A stretch of 58,401 nt of DNA from positions 1-58,401 of the forward strand of contig JAAWWF010000012.1 in the NCBI GenBank assembly GCA_021404565.1, in the 5' to 3' direction. This DNA comes from Roseivirga sp. (lineage in GTDB: Bacteria; Bacteroidota; Bacteroidia; Cytophagales; Cyclobacteriaceae). Both the position numbers and the translations under genes were made by a program. The notes under the pieces are model-generated. The model searched no databases, had not been told where the DNA came from, and worked only from the letters and a program-made list of their open reading frames with translations. Position 1 is the stretch's first letter. The number at the start of each line of letters is the position of its first letter. This document shows positions 28,478 through 37,457 of this stretch, one piece after another.

Positions 28478-31400
28478 TTACTCAAACAAACTCAGGTTGC
28501 TTTTCTTTACCAGCTCAGCGAACTCCTTCCAATCTGACTTGCTAAATCCCTCTACAAATTTTTCAAAATCATCAATTAATAACGAGGCATCAGTCAGGAG
28601 TTTTCGGTTCTGCTGCGACAATGGTGTAGTACGGGCAGCAGCTACTCTTCGAGCTTCTCTCAGTTTTGAAAAGGGTGTGACCTCGAAAGATTGCCAGGCT
28701 CCTACCTGCCTTTCTGGCCTCGGAGTCTGCCCTTTGCTCCTGACTTCCTTAAGCTTGTCCAGCATCTCGTCAATAGATTTCAGGAGACTCTTCTTATCGT
28801 TCGTCTGATCAGTAATTAGCTTTTTGAGGTTTTCTACAGCATGTCTCTTCTTATCAAGGTCTTCCAGAAGTTTTGTAATTCTGGCTACTTTTTTGTCAAC
28901 ATCCTTTCTGAATGTATACAGCTGTTGATCTACCGTTTTATCAAGTTCAAAACGTGGGTCATCAATTACCTCAAATCTTGTGGTATCCGAACTGCCATTA
29001 TGATGCAAAACGATACTATATGTACCGGGCAATACCGGTATTCCTCTCCTTCTCCCCGGTCCTGTTGCCAACTGCTCGTCTAATTGCCAGGTCATATAAT
29101 TCAGGCCTTTCACCAGTTTATTTGATGCAAGGCTATTGATCTGCTCGCCTGCTTCATTATACACCTGGGCCTTGACACCTTCAGTCAATGCACTGGTATC
29201 ATCGATAAAAAAGGGTATCAGTGTCTTCTGAAACACCTTATTCTCCCCCTCAAAGGTGGTATGGAAGCCAGTCCAGATATTACCGGGAGGGTTGATAAAG
29301 AGCCCTTTTACCTGTACCGCCTTGTTCATAGGCAATGCGGTGATTCCATTCTTAATTCTATTACCGGCAATTTCGCGCAAGCTGAGCAGATCATCTAACA
29401 CCCAAATAGCCCTGCCAAAAGTGCCAACAATTAAAGCTGATTCAGGCTCCTGAATAGTCATATCCATGGTTGATACAGACGGAAAGCCGTTTTTGAATTG
29501 CTGCCAGTTTTTACCCTCATCAATACTGACCCATAAGCCATTTTCTGTACCCAGAAAAACCAGGTTTGGCTCCACAGGGTCTTGTATTACAGACAGTGCG
29601 TAGCCTTTGACTTTAGATTCATCTGTCATTCTCTGCCAACTCTGCCCATAGTCTTCTGTCTTAAACAGATAGGGTCGATAATCACCTTTTCGGTAATTGT
29701 TTACCACCATCCAGGCACTAGCTGATTCATAACGGGAGGCCTTGATTTGGGCGATCCAGGACTCTTTCGGTATTCCTTTCACCCTTTTACTAAGGTTTTT
29801 CCAGCTTTTACCTCCATCGGTCGTTAGCTGAACTTGACCGTCATCAGTGCCCACCCAAATCAGGTTTTCATCCAACGGACTCGGAGCAATTGCTAAAATG
29901 CTGTTGTACATCTCTGCTCCGGACACATCGAGTGTCAGGCCGCCATAATCCGGTTTTTGATGCTCCGGGTTATTGGTTGTCAGATCGGGCGAAATGATCT
30001 CCCAACTGGCACCTTTGTCATGAGTAACGTGCACGAACTGAGAGCCATAATATGCAGAATTGATATCATTTGGATTATCGGCAAAAGCAGCATTCCAATT
30101 GAAGCGCAATCGTGTCTTCAAATCAGGTGCAGGTGGCTTTATGCTGACATAGTAGCCGGTAAGCTTGTCGTATCGATACAGGCTCCCGTTTTGAGAGGTG
30201 CCATAACCAAAGCGTGAATCTTCAGCATCTGGCGAAATATAAAAGCCATCTCCGCCTACCAGGTATTGCCAGTATAGTGTGCGGATGCCTCCTCTTTTCC
30301 AGGTATAGCCGGGCCCGGACCAATTTCCGTTGTCCTGCATGCCTCCGTATACATTGTAAGGCATATCATTGTCGACATTGATATGGTAGAACTGGGCCAC
30401 AGGAATACTCTCGGGAAAATACCAGCTCTTGCCATGATCATGGGTGATTCCTATACCACCATCACCCCCAATAATAAAATGCTTCGGGTCCTCGGGGTTT
30501 ACCCAAAAGGCATGGAAATCTGCATGAATCCCTTTGGTTTCATCAGCTGGAATCATGGGAACAGGGTCGAAAGACTTACCGCCATCATAACTCACCGACA
30601 GGGGTTGATAGATGTTATAGAGTCGATTCGGGTCTTTGCTGTCTACAGCGAGTTCCTGAAAATAAAAGGGACGGTTGTTCGTGAATCGAGGATTGTCGTT
30701 GATCATGTACCAGTTCCTGCCACCATTATCGCTTCTGTACATGGCATTCTTCTCAGCCTCTACCTTGGCATATATTCTGTCAGGATCGCTTGGTGCGATG
30801 GCAATGCCTATGCGCCCCAGCTCTCCTGCTGGTAGTCCTTCTTTTTCTCCCAGTTGTTGCCAGCTTTTGCCACCATCATAGCTCATATACAAACCAGACC
30901 CTTTACCACCCGAGGTGAAATAGTAGGGCGTTCTTTTATGCTCATAAAGGGCCGCGAATAGCTTATCAGGGTTATCCGGATCCATCACCAAATCTGCAAT
31001 TCCTGACTGTTCGTTGCTATAGAGTATCTTTTTCCAGGTGGCGCCTCCATCGGTGGTTTTATAGAGGCCCCGGTCGCTGTTAGCAGTAAAGGGATCGCCC
31101 ATAGCCCCCACATAAACTGTATTACCATCACTGGGGTCCACAATGATCCGATGTATTGTTTTGGTAGCTTCCAGCCCCATATGCTGCCATGATCGACCGC
31201 CATCGACACTTTTGAATAACCCTATACCCAGATTCATGGAGTTGCGTGGATTCCCTTCACCAGTGCCCACCCAAATGATATCAGGGTTAGTCTGGTCAAT
31301 GGCCAGGGCTCCAATATTCTGGGTAGGCTGCTCATCAAAAATGGGTTCCCAGGCCGAACCACCATTCTCTGATTTCCATACTCCCCCGGAGGCTGCACCC

Positions 31401-31579
31401 AGATATATGGTTTTAGGATCTCTCCGTTCCCCTGCGATGGCCGTAATCCTGCCACTCATATTGGCCGGACCGACATTTCTGATATTCAGATTTTTGATAA
31501 GAGATGGATCAAGTTGTTGACCTGAGACCACTACAGGAAAGAGAAGAAACAGGCAAACAAGAGAAAGATTAAAACGCAT
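28478..31579 (-). CDS. Second secreted BNR/Asp-box (sortilin/VPS10-like) protein
   Basis: The start is chosen at the ATG at 31579, where a signal peptide begins (MRFNLSLVCLFLLFPVVVSG). The 1033-residue protein is the homologue of the one at 2229-5414: both open with a NIRNVGP/RFIGPEGN-type motif, share ASGGVWKSENGG/ASGGLWKTEDGG, and carry many Asp-boxes (SVDGGRSW, TTDGGATW, SYDGGKSW, SDNGGRNW, THDKGASW, TTDGGKSW, TEDYGQSW, SIDEGKNW). The C-terminal region is helical with KKRHAVENLKKL-like heptads. Substrate unknown. It is divergent from the DUF1801 gene. Confidence 0.8.
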   Translation of the reverse strand: MRFNLSLVCLFLLFPVVVSGQQLDPSLIKNLNIRNVGPANMSGRITAIAGERRDPKTIYLGAASGGVWKSENGGSAWEPIFDEQPTQNIGALAIDQTNPDIIWVGTGEGNPRNSMNLGIGLFKSVDGGRSWQHMGLEATKTIHRIIVDPSDGNTVYVGAMGDPFTANSDRGLYKTTDGGATWKKILYSNEQSGIADLVMDPDNPDKLFAALYEHKRTPYYFTSGGKGSGLYMSYDGGKSWQQLGEKEGLPAGELGRIGIAIAPSDPDRIYAKVEAEKNAMYRSDNGGRNWYMINDNPRFTNNRPFYFQELAVDSKDPNRLYNIYQPLSVSYDGGKSFDPVPMIPADETKGIHADFHAFWVNPEDPKHFIIGGDGGIGITHDHGKSWYFPESIPVAQFYHINVDNDMPYNVYGGMQDNGNWSGPGYTWKRGGIRTLYWQYLVGGDGFYISPDAEDSRFGYGTSQNGSLYRYDKLTGYYVSIKPPAPDLKTRLRFNWNAAFADNPNDINSAYYGSQFVHVTHDKGASWEIISPDLTTNNPEHQKPDYGGLTLDVSGAEMYNSILAIAPSPLDENLIWVGTDDGQVQLTTDGGKSWKNLSKRVKGIPKESWIAQIKASRYESASAWMVVNNYRKGDYRPYLFKTEDYGQSWQRMTDESKVKGYALSVIQDPVEPNLVFLGTENGLWVSIDEGKNWQQFKNGFPSVSTMDMTIQEPESALIVGTFGRAIWVLDDLLSLREIAGNRIKNGITALPMNKAVQVKGLFINPPGNIWTGFHTTFEGENKVFQKTLIPFFIDDTSALTEGVKAQVYNEAGEQINSLASNKLVKGLNYMTWQLDEQLATGPGRRRGIPVLPGTYSIVLHHNGSSDTTRFEVIDDPRFELDKTVDQQLYTFRKDVDKKVARITKLLEDLDKKRHAVENLKKLITDQTNDKKSLLKSIDEMLDKLKEVRSKGQTPRPERQVGAWQSFEVTPFSKLREARRVAAARTTPLSQQNRKLLTDASLLIDDFEKFVEGFSKSDWKEFAELVKKSNLSLFE

Positions 31580-31720
31580 AGCTTTTCGGTTGAAGTTCCT
31601 AAAATACGAGCTAATCATTAAATAATGGCTGTTCATGCTTTACTGCAGAAATAGGCCCTTTCACGGAAATCATTTATGCTATCCTGCCCTATTGATTAAT
31701 TTGCTTTCAAAGCCATAACT

Positions 31721-32086
31721 ATGACTACAAATCCTGAAGTGGATGCATATCTCGAGAAAAAAGCTCATCCGATGACTGCTGAGATTCAATTGGTCAGAGA
31801 GATTATCCTGGCTACTGATCCAGGTGTAGAGGAAACGATCAAATGGAGCAGCCCTACCTTTCTGTACAAAGGCAACATTGCTTCCTTCTTTATGAATGCC
31901 AAGAAGTTTGTGAGTCTGATGTTTCACAAAGGTGCACTACTACCCAATAATTCAGGCCTGCTGACTGGAGAGGCTAAAGAAGGCCGTACGGCAAGATTTA
32001 CAGATCTGGAAGATATTGCAACCAAAAAAGAAGCCCTGCAATCGGTGATCAGGGAATGGATCGAACTGCAGGATAGTGAGGCCTGA
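31721..32086 (+). CDS. DUF1801/YdhG-like protein
   Basis: A 121-residue soluble protein typical of the DUF1801 (YdhG) family, with the pattern EVDAYLEKKAHPMTAEIQLV, KWSSPTFLYKGNIASFFMN and MFHKGALL. Structurally these are small alpha/beta proteins of unknown function. It is convergent with the downstream membrane protein gene; their stops are only two bases apart, so read-through is possible. Confidence 0.75.
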   Translation: MTTNPEVDAYLEKKAHPMTAEIQLVREIILATDPGVEETIKWSSPTFLYKGNIASFFMNAKKFVSLMFHKGALLPNNSGLLTGEAKEGRTARFTDLEDIATKKEALQSVIREWIELQDSEA

Positions 32087-32088
32087 AA

Positions 32089-32589
32089 TTAAACAAGTCC
32101 TCCCTTTCCAACCAGGCTGATCGTTACCCATATGATAGCAAATACTCCGGCCAGCCAGTACATAAGTTTGGTAGCGGAAGAGACGCTTTTTACTCCTTTT
32201 TGATCTCGAGAATCGTTATTGGGTGTTTTTTGGCTTATAGCATCTGATGGTGCTGAGTTCAGCGCATTTTTAAGACCAGCATGATTCATTTCTTCTGCTA
32301 ACAGCTGAGCCCGATATGTCCAACCGTGATTCATTTGCCTGCCTGCGCGAATCACCAGTATCCAAATGGTACAGAGTGAAATACCAAAGAGTGCAATCCC
32401 AAGTCTTAATGGCCAGTTTACTTCTTCAACACTGCCCGTCAAATAAGCGAAAGCAGCACTAAATGTGGCCAGGTTGGCCAAAAGAAAAACGCTGTTCCTA
32501 TTCCAGAAAAGAGCCGCTTCCTTAAATCCACTGTCTGTATAGAACTTGATCAGTTCTAAATCCTTCTTATCATAAACCTCCTTGGCCAT
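32089..32589 (-). CDS. Small three-helix membrane protein of unknown function
   Basis: The 166-residue protein is not assigned to a family. Two adjacent membrane helices are seen (about 30-52 and 60-83), then a charged, low-complexity loop (about 95-135), then a third helix (about 143-163). The layout is reminiscent of SLATT or RipA-like membrane effectors, but no diagnostic motif is visible. It sits downstream of the aminotransferase on the other side of the DUF1801 gene. Confidence 0.5.
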   Translation of the reverse strand: MAKEVYDKKDLELIKFYTDSGFKEAALFWNRNSVFLLANLATFSAAFAYLTGSVEEVNWPLRLGIALFGISLCTIWILVIRAGRQMNHGWTYRAQLLAEEMNHAGLKNALNSAPSDAISQKTPNNDSRDQKGVKSVSSATKLMYWLAGVFAIIWVTISLVGKGGLV

Positions 32590-32623
32590 TGTTTGTGATG
32601 TATTCTGTAAGATTCAGTCCTGA

Positions 32624-33742
32624 CTAAGAAATCACCCTTTTCAGTGCTTTATTAAAAAGCTGCACCTCTTCAATGGTTCCCATGCTGATACGACACCATT
32701 CGTTAAAAGGTGGAAACGGGCGACCTACCTTTACCCCTTCGGCCAGCATTTGCGCATTGAAAGTCTTGATGTCTCTACCGGTTTTAAAGAAGATAAAGTT
32801 GGTATTAGAGCGAATATATTCAAGTTTCAACTCATCCATAGTCGCATACATCAACTCTTTCCCCTCCCGTACTTTGTTGAGGCTGAACTGATAAAACTCA
32901 TCATCTTTCATAGCCGAAATGGCCGCCTGAATAGCCAATACATTGGTATTCGCTACTACATTTTGTCTGATTTGGTTTGCCAATTCAGGCTTGGCCACCA
33001 GGTAACCTATTCTCAGACCTGCAAGTCCGTAAACCTTGGAAAAGGTGCGTGATACAATCACATTTTCGCCCTTCTTTACCAAAGATACCATCGAGGGATA
33101 ATCCTTCTCCTCGATAAAATCATAATAGGCCTCATCGCTGAATACAATGGTCTTTTGTGCGGCTGAGCTACAGAAGTCTACCAGTTTTTCTTTCGGCAAT
33201 AAAGTAGAGGTAGGATTATTGGGGTTACACAAAAATATCAGTTTGGTCCTGGAGGAAATTCGTTTTTCCATCTCATCAACGTCATGCGTCAGTGTATCGT
33301 CCAGGTCTACCCAATTGATGCTTGCGCCCCATTGCTTCGCATAAGTCATCATGGCAAGAAAAGTAGGCCTGGCAGCAATGATTTCTCCGCCATTATTGGC
33401 GAAGGTGAGTCCTGTAACCTTCAGGCCTTCCGTAGAGCCTCCAGCTACCACAATATGGTCTCGGGTCACTCCCTCACGTTCAGCCAGCATATCGATAAGC
33501 TGATCTAAAAAAGAGCTGGGGTACCGGCAGCCCAGATCAAAGGCTCCTGTCATAGCCTCCCTCACCTTGGCGGACGGACCAAAAGGGTTTTCATTAAAGT
33601 TCAGTTGAATGGGGTCGCCAAGGGGACGGGGATTAAAAAGGCGTTTTTCTTCTGATGTAAGGGTTGAGGCAATGGCAGGTCCTCCAAGCAAGGCCAGTGC
33701 ACTGGCAGCTCCTCCTCTTTTGATCCAGGCTCTTCTGTTCAC
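32624..33742 (-). CDS. Tat-exported HisC-like PLP aminotransferase
   Basis: A 372-residue class II/HisC-like aminotransferase. Substrate-binding and PLP motifs include VAGGSTEGLK, LCNPNNPTS, FSDEAYYDF and the PLP-lysine segment SRTFSKVYGLAGLRIGY. The N-terminus is a twin-arginine signal (MNRRAWIKRGGAASALALLG, then GPAIA), so the folded holoenzyme would be exported to the periplasm. Cytoplasmic histidine synthesis is therefore not its role; no other his gene is nearby. The natural substrate is unknown. It is divergent from the DUF1080 lipoprotein gene. Confidence 0.85.
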   Translation of the reverse strand: MNRRAWIKRGGAASALALLGGPAIASTLTSEEKRLFNPRPLGDPIQLNFNENPFGPSAKVREAMTGAFDLGCRYPSSFLDQLIDMLAEREGVTRDHIVVAGGSTEGLKVTGLTFANNGGEIIAARPTFLAMMTYAKQWGASINWVDLDDTLTHDVDEMEKRISSRTKLIFLCNPNNPTSTLLPKEKLVDFCSSAAQKTIVFSDEAYYDFIEEKDYPSMVSLVKKGENVIVSRTFSKVYGLAGLRIGYLVAKPELANQIRQNVVANTNVLAIQAAISAMKDDEFYQFSLNKVREGKELMYATMDELKLEYIRSNTNFIFFKTGRDIKTFNAQMLAEGVKVGRPFPPFNEWCRISMGTIEEVQLFNKALKRVIS

Positions 33743-33833
33743 GATATGATTTTTTAAGGTTGTCTTTTTAAGATAAGGAAATATCGGTGAAGCGTTGCAA
33801 TTGGTCTCATATCAATACTATCTTCACCCCACT

Positions 33834-34565
33834 ATGAAACGACATATCATTCCTTCTTTATTGATTTTGTCCCTCCTGGCAATGGCTGCCTGTGGTGGCG
33901 ATAAAAGCAAAGAAAAAGAAAGTCTGGCTCAGAAGGCTCCTCCGGCCAGATGGATCAATCTGTTCAATGGAAAAGATTTTGAAGGATGGCAAATGTTTGG
34001 CAAAAGAGAAATTTCGAGCCAATGGAAGGTGGAAGATGGGCTAATCAAGTGCAATAGTGATTCCTCGTTTCAATCTGCCGGACAGCAGTCTCTGGTTACC
34101 ATAGAGCAATACGGTGATTTTGAACTCCAGCTCGAATTCAGAATTACCGAAAATGGTAACAGTGGGATTATGTACCACGTGTCACAAGCCCCTGAATATA
34201 AAACGGACTATGAAACCGGTCCTGAATTCCAGATACTCGATGATAACCAGGATCCTAACCGGCCCAATAACAAGAGACTTGCTTCAAACTATGATGTCTA
34301 CGCTCCTATTGACAATAAACCTTTCAAAGGTATCAACGAGTGGAACCTGGCCAGAATCATTTACAATAAAGGGCATGTAGAACACTGGCTTAACGGGACA
34401 AAGGTTTTGGAATTTGAAGAAGGAAGTGATGACTGGAAACAACGTGTGGCCAATAGTAAATGGGCGACTATGCCTGACTATGCAAAGTTTAAGATCGGCC
34501 ATATCAGCCTTCAGGACCATGGCGATGAAGTCTGGTATCGTAATGTTAAAATAAGAAGGCCCTAG
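33834..34565 (+). CDS. DUF1080 lipoprotein
   Basis: The start is the ATG at 33834, beginning with a lipoprotein signal (lipobox LAMAACGGDKS). The single DUF1080 domain has WINLFNGKDFEGWQMFG, NGNSGIMYHV, GPEFQILDD and EWNLARIIYNKGHVEHWLNG, with all the hallmarks of the family now linked to 3-keto-disaccharide hydrolysis. It is a likely outer-membrane or periplasmic enzyme for sugar derivatives, and may functionally complement the operon at 12.7-16.3 kb. It stands alone. Confidence 0.82.
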   Translation: MKRHIIPSLLILSLLAMAACGGDKSKEKESLAQKAPPARWINLFNGKDFEGWQMFGKREISSQWKVEDGLIKCNSDSSFQSAGQQSLVTIEQYGDFELQLEFRITENGNSGIMYHVSQAPEYKTDYETGPEFQILDDNQDPNRPNNKRLASNYDVYAPIDNKPFKGINEWNLARIIYNKGHVEHWLNGTKVLEFEEGSDDWKQRVANSKWATMPDYAKFKIGHISLQDHGDEVWYRNVKIRRP

Positions 34566-34803
34566 TGTAAGCATTGGGTGATTATTGCGTATCTCCCGGA
34601 ATCCTAACGATTAACCAGAGCCCGCATATAAACTAAGAGTCTGAGCTAGAAAGTTATCTGGCAAGGCTTGCGAAGCTCAAAAAAGCCCAGTTTACTAGCG
34701 TAATCGAGCATATTTTGAGCGAGTGTAACGCAGCCAGAGGACTTTATAAACAGACGCTAATTACCTGAAAATCATTTGATGTTTACTAAAGCATTACAAT
34801 AAT
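34566..34803. other. Intergenic with weak hairpins
   Basis: No gene is seen. A stem is possible at about 34660-34692 (CTGG and GGCTT pairing with AAGCC and CAG). The words TAGCGTAAT and ACGCTAATTA hint at a degraded inverted repeat. Confidence 0.3.
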
Positions 34804-35352
34804 TTGGATACCCGAGAACGAAAAAACAAAAGCAAATTCCTAAGTCTGATTCTAAGACACAGGCCGGAGGTCATTGGACTTCAACTGGATAAGAATGGCT
34901 GGGCCTCAGTAGATGAGCTGCTTGGCAAAGCATATAGAGGCCATATGAACCTGACCTTAAAAGAGCTAAAGGAGGTGGTAGATACCAATGATAAAAAACG
35001 CTTTGCCTTCTCAGATGACTTCACAATGATTCGTGCCAATCAGGGACACTCCATCAGCGTAGACCTGAAGCTGGAAGAGAAAACGCCACCGGGTCTGCTC
35101 TATCACGGCACGGCAGTTCAGAACCTGGGTTCGATAAAAGGTCAGGGACTGATAAAAGGCCAGAGGCACCATGTGCACCTTTCTGCTGACCAAGAAACGG
35201 CCCTCAAAGTAGGTGGCAGACATGGAAAACCGGTGATTCTGACCATTTCGGCAATGAACATGTATCAATCGGGGATTAAGTTTTATCAGTCAGAAAATGG
35301 AGTCTGGCTCACCGACCATGTGGCTGTGCAGTTTATCAGCTTCCCAAAATGA
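34804..35352 (+). CDS. kptA: RNA 2'-phosphotransferase (Tpt1/KptA family)
   Basis: A 182-residue KptA protein, with the N-terminal SKFLSLILRHRPEVIGL (including catalytic Arg-His) and the C-terminal ADP-ribosyl transferase-like motifs LLYHGT, HHVHLS and a SIKGQGLIKGQRHH segment. It transfers an RNA or other 2'-phosphate to NAD+; bacterial function beyond tRNA splicing is not settled. The start is a TTG at 34804; no in-frame ATG is present downstream near the family start, and a stop occurs at 34777. An immunity-like gene begins eight bases after its stop and may be co-transcribed. Confidence 0.9.
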   Translation: MDTRERKNKSKFLSLILRHRPEVIGLQLDKNGWASVDELLGKAYRGHMNLTLKELKEVVDTNDKKRFAFSDDFTMIRANQGHSISVDLKLEEKTPPGLLYHGTAVQNLGSIKGQGLIKGQRHHVHLSADQETALKVGGRHGKPVILTISAMNMYQSGIKFYQSENGVWLTDHVAVQFISFPK

Positions 35353-35359
35353 GCAACAA

Positions 35360-35854
35360 ATGATTATTGGAAACAAGCAGTACATTTCTTTTGAATTTAA
35401 AAAGACCTCTTCACCTCAAGAAATAAGTACCATAAACTTCCATTTGGGTGGTAAACTGATATCAGGGGAAAGCACCTATCTCCCAACTTATGTAGTTCAA
35501 ATTGAAAATTTTAATCAGTCTGTAGTCGATGGTCGATTCAGCAACCCAAAGTTGACCAAATTAACATTGGAGGAATGTTTTAATAAACTTGTCAGGGAGC
35601 GGAATTCCGATGAAGATCAATATTTCGATCATTTACTTCTACTCGATGAGACGATAGATAAATATTACATTTTCGCTTTTCAATCAAATAAATCCATATC
35701 CTTTGCGTGGTCTTGCTGGGATGAACACAATTGCAATGATCATCATCAATTAAATCAGATATATTCTGTCCAAATACCTACCGCAGAACTGAATTCAGTC
35801 TTGACTCAGCTATGTAAAGAACTCAAAAACGTCCTGAATGGTAGTCGTCAATAA
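35360..35854 (+). CDS. Hypothetical acidic immunity-like protein
   Basis: Starting from the ATG at 35360 (MIIGNKQYISFEF), the product has 164 residues and no signal or membrane segment. Its opening and acidic composition resemble the Imm42-type immunity proteins, but no certain motif is present; the link is weak. It follows kptA by 7 bases. Confidence 0.45.
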   Translation: MIIGNKQYISFEFKKTSSPQEISTINFHLGGKLISGESTYLPTYVVQIENFNQSVVDGRFSNPKLTKLTLEECFNKLVRERNSDEDQYFDHLLLLDETIDKYYIFAFQSNKSISFAWSCWDEHNCNDHHQLNQIYSVQIPTAELNSVLTQLCKELKNVLNGSRQ

Positions 35855-35931
35855 CTGAAGCCCGGAGAGATCATCAATAAAAAGCGTCACATTATCAGGG
35901 TCATGCTCTTGTCAATTGTATATTGTTAGCT

Positions 35932-36465
35932 ATGCCAATATCAGGACTAACGTACATACAAGACTTTATAGATCAGCCGGGATCACTTTTTACAAACCTG
36001 AGGGACAGTGTTTTATGGGATAACCGTATGGCAGCCAGAAAAACGGCCAGTTTTGGTGTGGCCTATAACTATTCTCAAATCAGTTATCCCTATCAGCCCT
36101 TTCCGGATTCACTAACCCCCATCATCGAGGGAATTGCCAGGGTCGTGGGCTTCACGCCAAACAATTGTCTGCTCAATTACTACCCAGATGGCAGTTCCAG
36201 CATGGGCTTTCACTCAGACCAGACGGACATACTGGTTGAGAATACCGGAGTTGTGATCGTTTCTCTGGGAGCCAGCAGAGTTCTGCGCTTCAGAAGAATA
36301 GGTCAAAAAGAGTTGGTTCATGATTATCAACTTCCCTCCGGCTCATTGGTTTTTATGACTGATGAGATGCAAACCGAATGGCAGCATGCCATACCAAAAG
36401 ATGACTCAACATCTGGTAGAATCAGCATGACCTTCAGACAGATTAAGGCTGATTTGAATGACTAG
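35932..36465 (+). CDS. AlkB-like 2OG-Fe(II) dioxygenase
   Basis: The start is taken as ATG 35932. The 177-residue protein has AlkB-family features: QISYPYQPFP, NNCLLNYYPDG, the iron-binding HSDQTD (H-x-D), a later His in WQHAIPKD, and the 2-oxoglutarate-binding RISMTFR (R-x5-R). The family removes alkyl groups from DNA or RNA. It lies near kptA, giving a small nucleic-acid repair neighbourhood. Confidence 0.85.
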   Translation: MPISGLTYIQDFIDQPGSLFTNLRDSVLWDNRMAARKTASFGVAYNYSQISYPYQPFPDSLTPIIEGIARVVGFTPNNCLLNYYPDGSSSMGFHSDQTDILVENTGVVIVSLGASRVLRFRRIGQKELVHDYQLPSGSLVFMTDEMQTEWQHAIPKDDSTSGRISMTFRQIKADLND

Positions 36466-36554
36466 GACTTCAAATCCGTGATGACTGTCATTATTTGGGG
36501 TGGATGATCAGACTGAGCAAAACCCAAATCGTAAGCACTTTCGTAAATTGCTTT

Positions 36555-37448
36555 ATGAAGTTCTTCTTATTTATCCTTGGCCTCAGCCTTGTACTAGCCG
36601 GCAACAGCCCCACAGACATTACTCATCTAACAGAGGAGGCAATTTACTATGCCTCGTCTGCAGGTACCTCCGGCAGAGATATTTACAGAATAAGTCCTGA
36701 CGGAGGTAAACCTGTCAGAATCACCCATTACAAGGGCCGTGGACATTATCCGCATCATAATAGCCCTAAAGTTTCTCCAGATGGCACAAGGCTTGTGTAT
36801 CAGAATGATACCGATGGCCATGACCGCTATGCCATTTGGGTAATGAATTCAGATGGTTCTAAACAACAGCGACTGACTCAAAAAGAAGGCATGTACCCCA
36901 ACTGGAGCCCTGATGGAAAAACGATTGTGTTTACCGGTAGACGAAGCGGTACCTGGGAAATTCTCACCGTACCAGCCAACGGTGGTGCGGAAGCTTTGCT
37001 GACCCAAAACCATAAAAGTGCTCAAAAACCCGGATGGGGTGCCACAAGTACCTATTCGGCAGATGGTACTCAGCTCTTCTATTCCTATGTAAGAGAAAAG
37101 GTGCTTTACCAAATGAACTTAAAGTCGGGAGAGGTCTCAGCGCTAAGCTCCACCAATGAATCCGTGACTCACCCCATTGTATCGCCTGATGGTAAGCGTA
37201 TCGCTGCCAACCGTAAAACAGGAGAAGGTTATAAGTTGGTGACCATGTCTACTTCCGGAACGGATATAAAGGAGGTCGTATCCAATGTGGTCTCCTACTC
37301 TCCTCCTGCCTGGTCGCCTGATGGAAAAGCGCTGCTCTTTGCGGGTATGGTCAATGGCAATCAGGAGCTTTTTAAGGTTGATATGGAAACGGGCAAAGAA
37401 ACCCGGTTGACCAGCAACAATGACTTTGACGCCTTGCCTACCTGGTAA
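36555..37448 (+). CDS. Exported TolB-like PD40 beta-propeller
   Basis: The start is the ATG at 36555, giving a signal peptide (MKFFLFILGLSLVLAG). PD40-type repeats (SPDGTRLVYQND, SPDGKTIVFTG, SADGTQLFYSY, SPDGKRIAANR, SPDGKALLFAG) fill the rest. It is probably a periplasmic binding or scaffold propeller, not TolB itself, as no tol/pal gene is near. Ends nine bases before the convergent permease gene. Confidence 0.8.
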   Translation: MKFFLFILGLSLVLAGNSPTDITHLTEEAIYYASSAGTSGRDIYRISPDGGKPVRITHYKGRGHYPHHNSPKVSPDGTRLVYQNDTDGHDRYAIWVMNSDGSKQQRLTQKEGMYPNWSPDGKTIVFTGRRSGTWEILTVPANGGAEALLTQNHKSAQKPGWGATSTYSADGTQLFYSYVREKVLYQMNLKSGEVSALSSTNESVTHPIVSPDGKRIAANRKTGEGYKLVTMSTSGTDIKEVVSNVVSYSPPAWSPDGKALLFAGMVNGNQELFKVDMETGKETRLTSNNDFDALPTW

Positions 37449-37457
37449 CAGGCAAAT

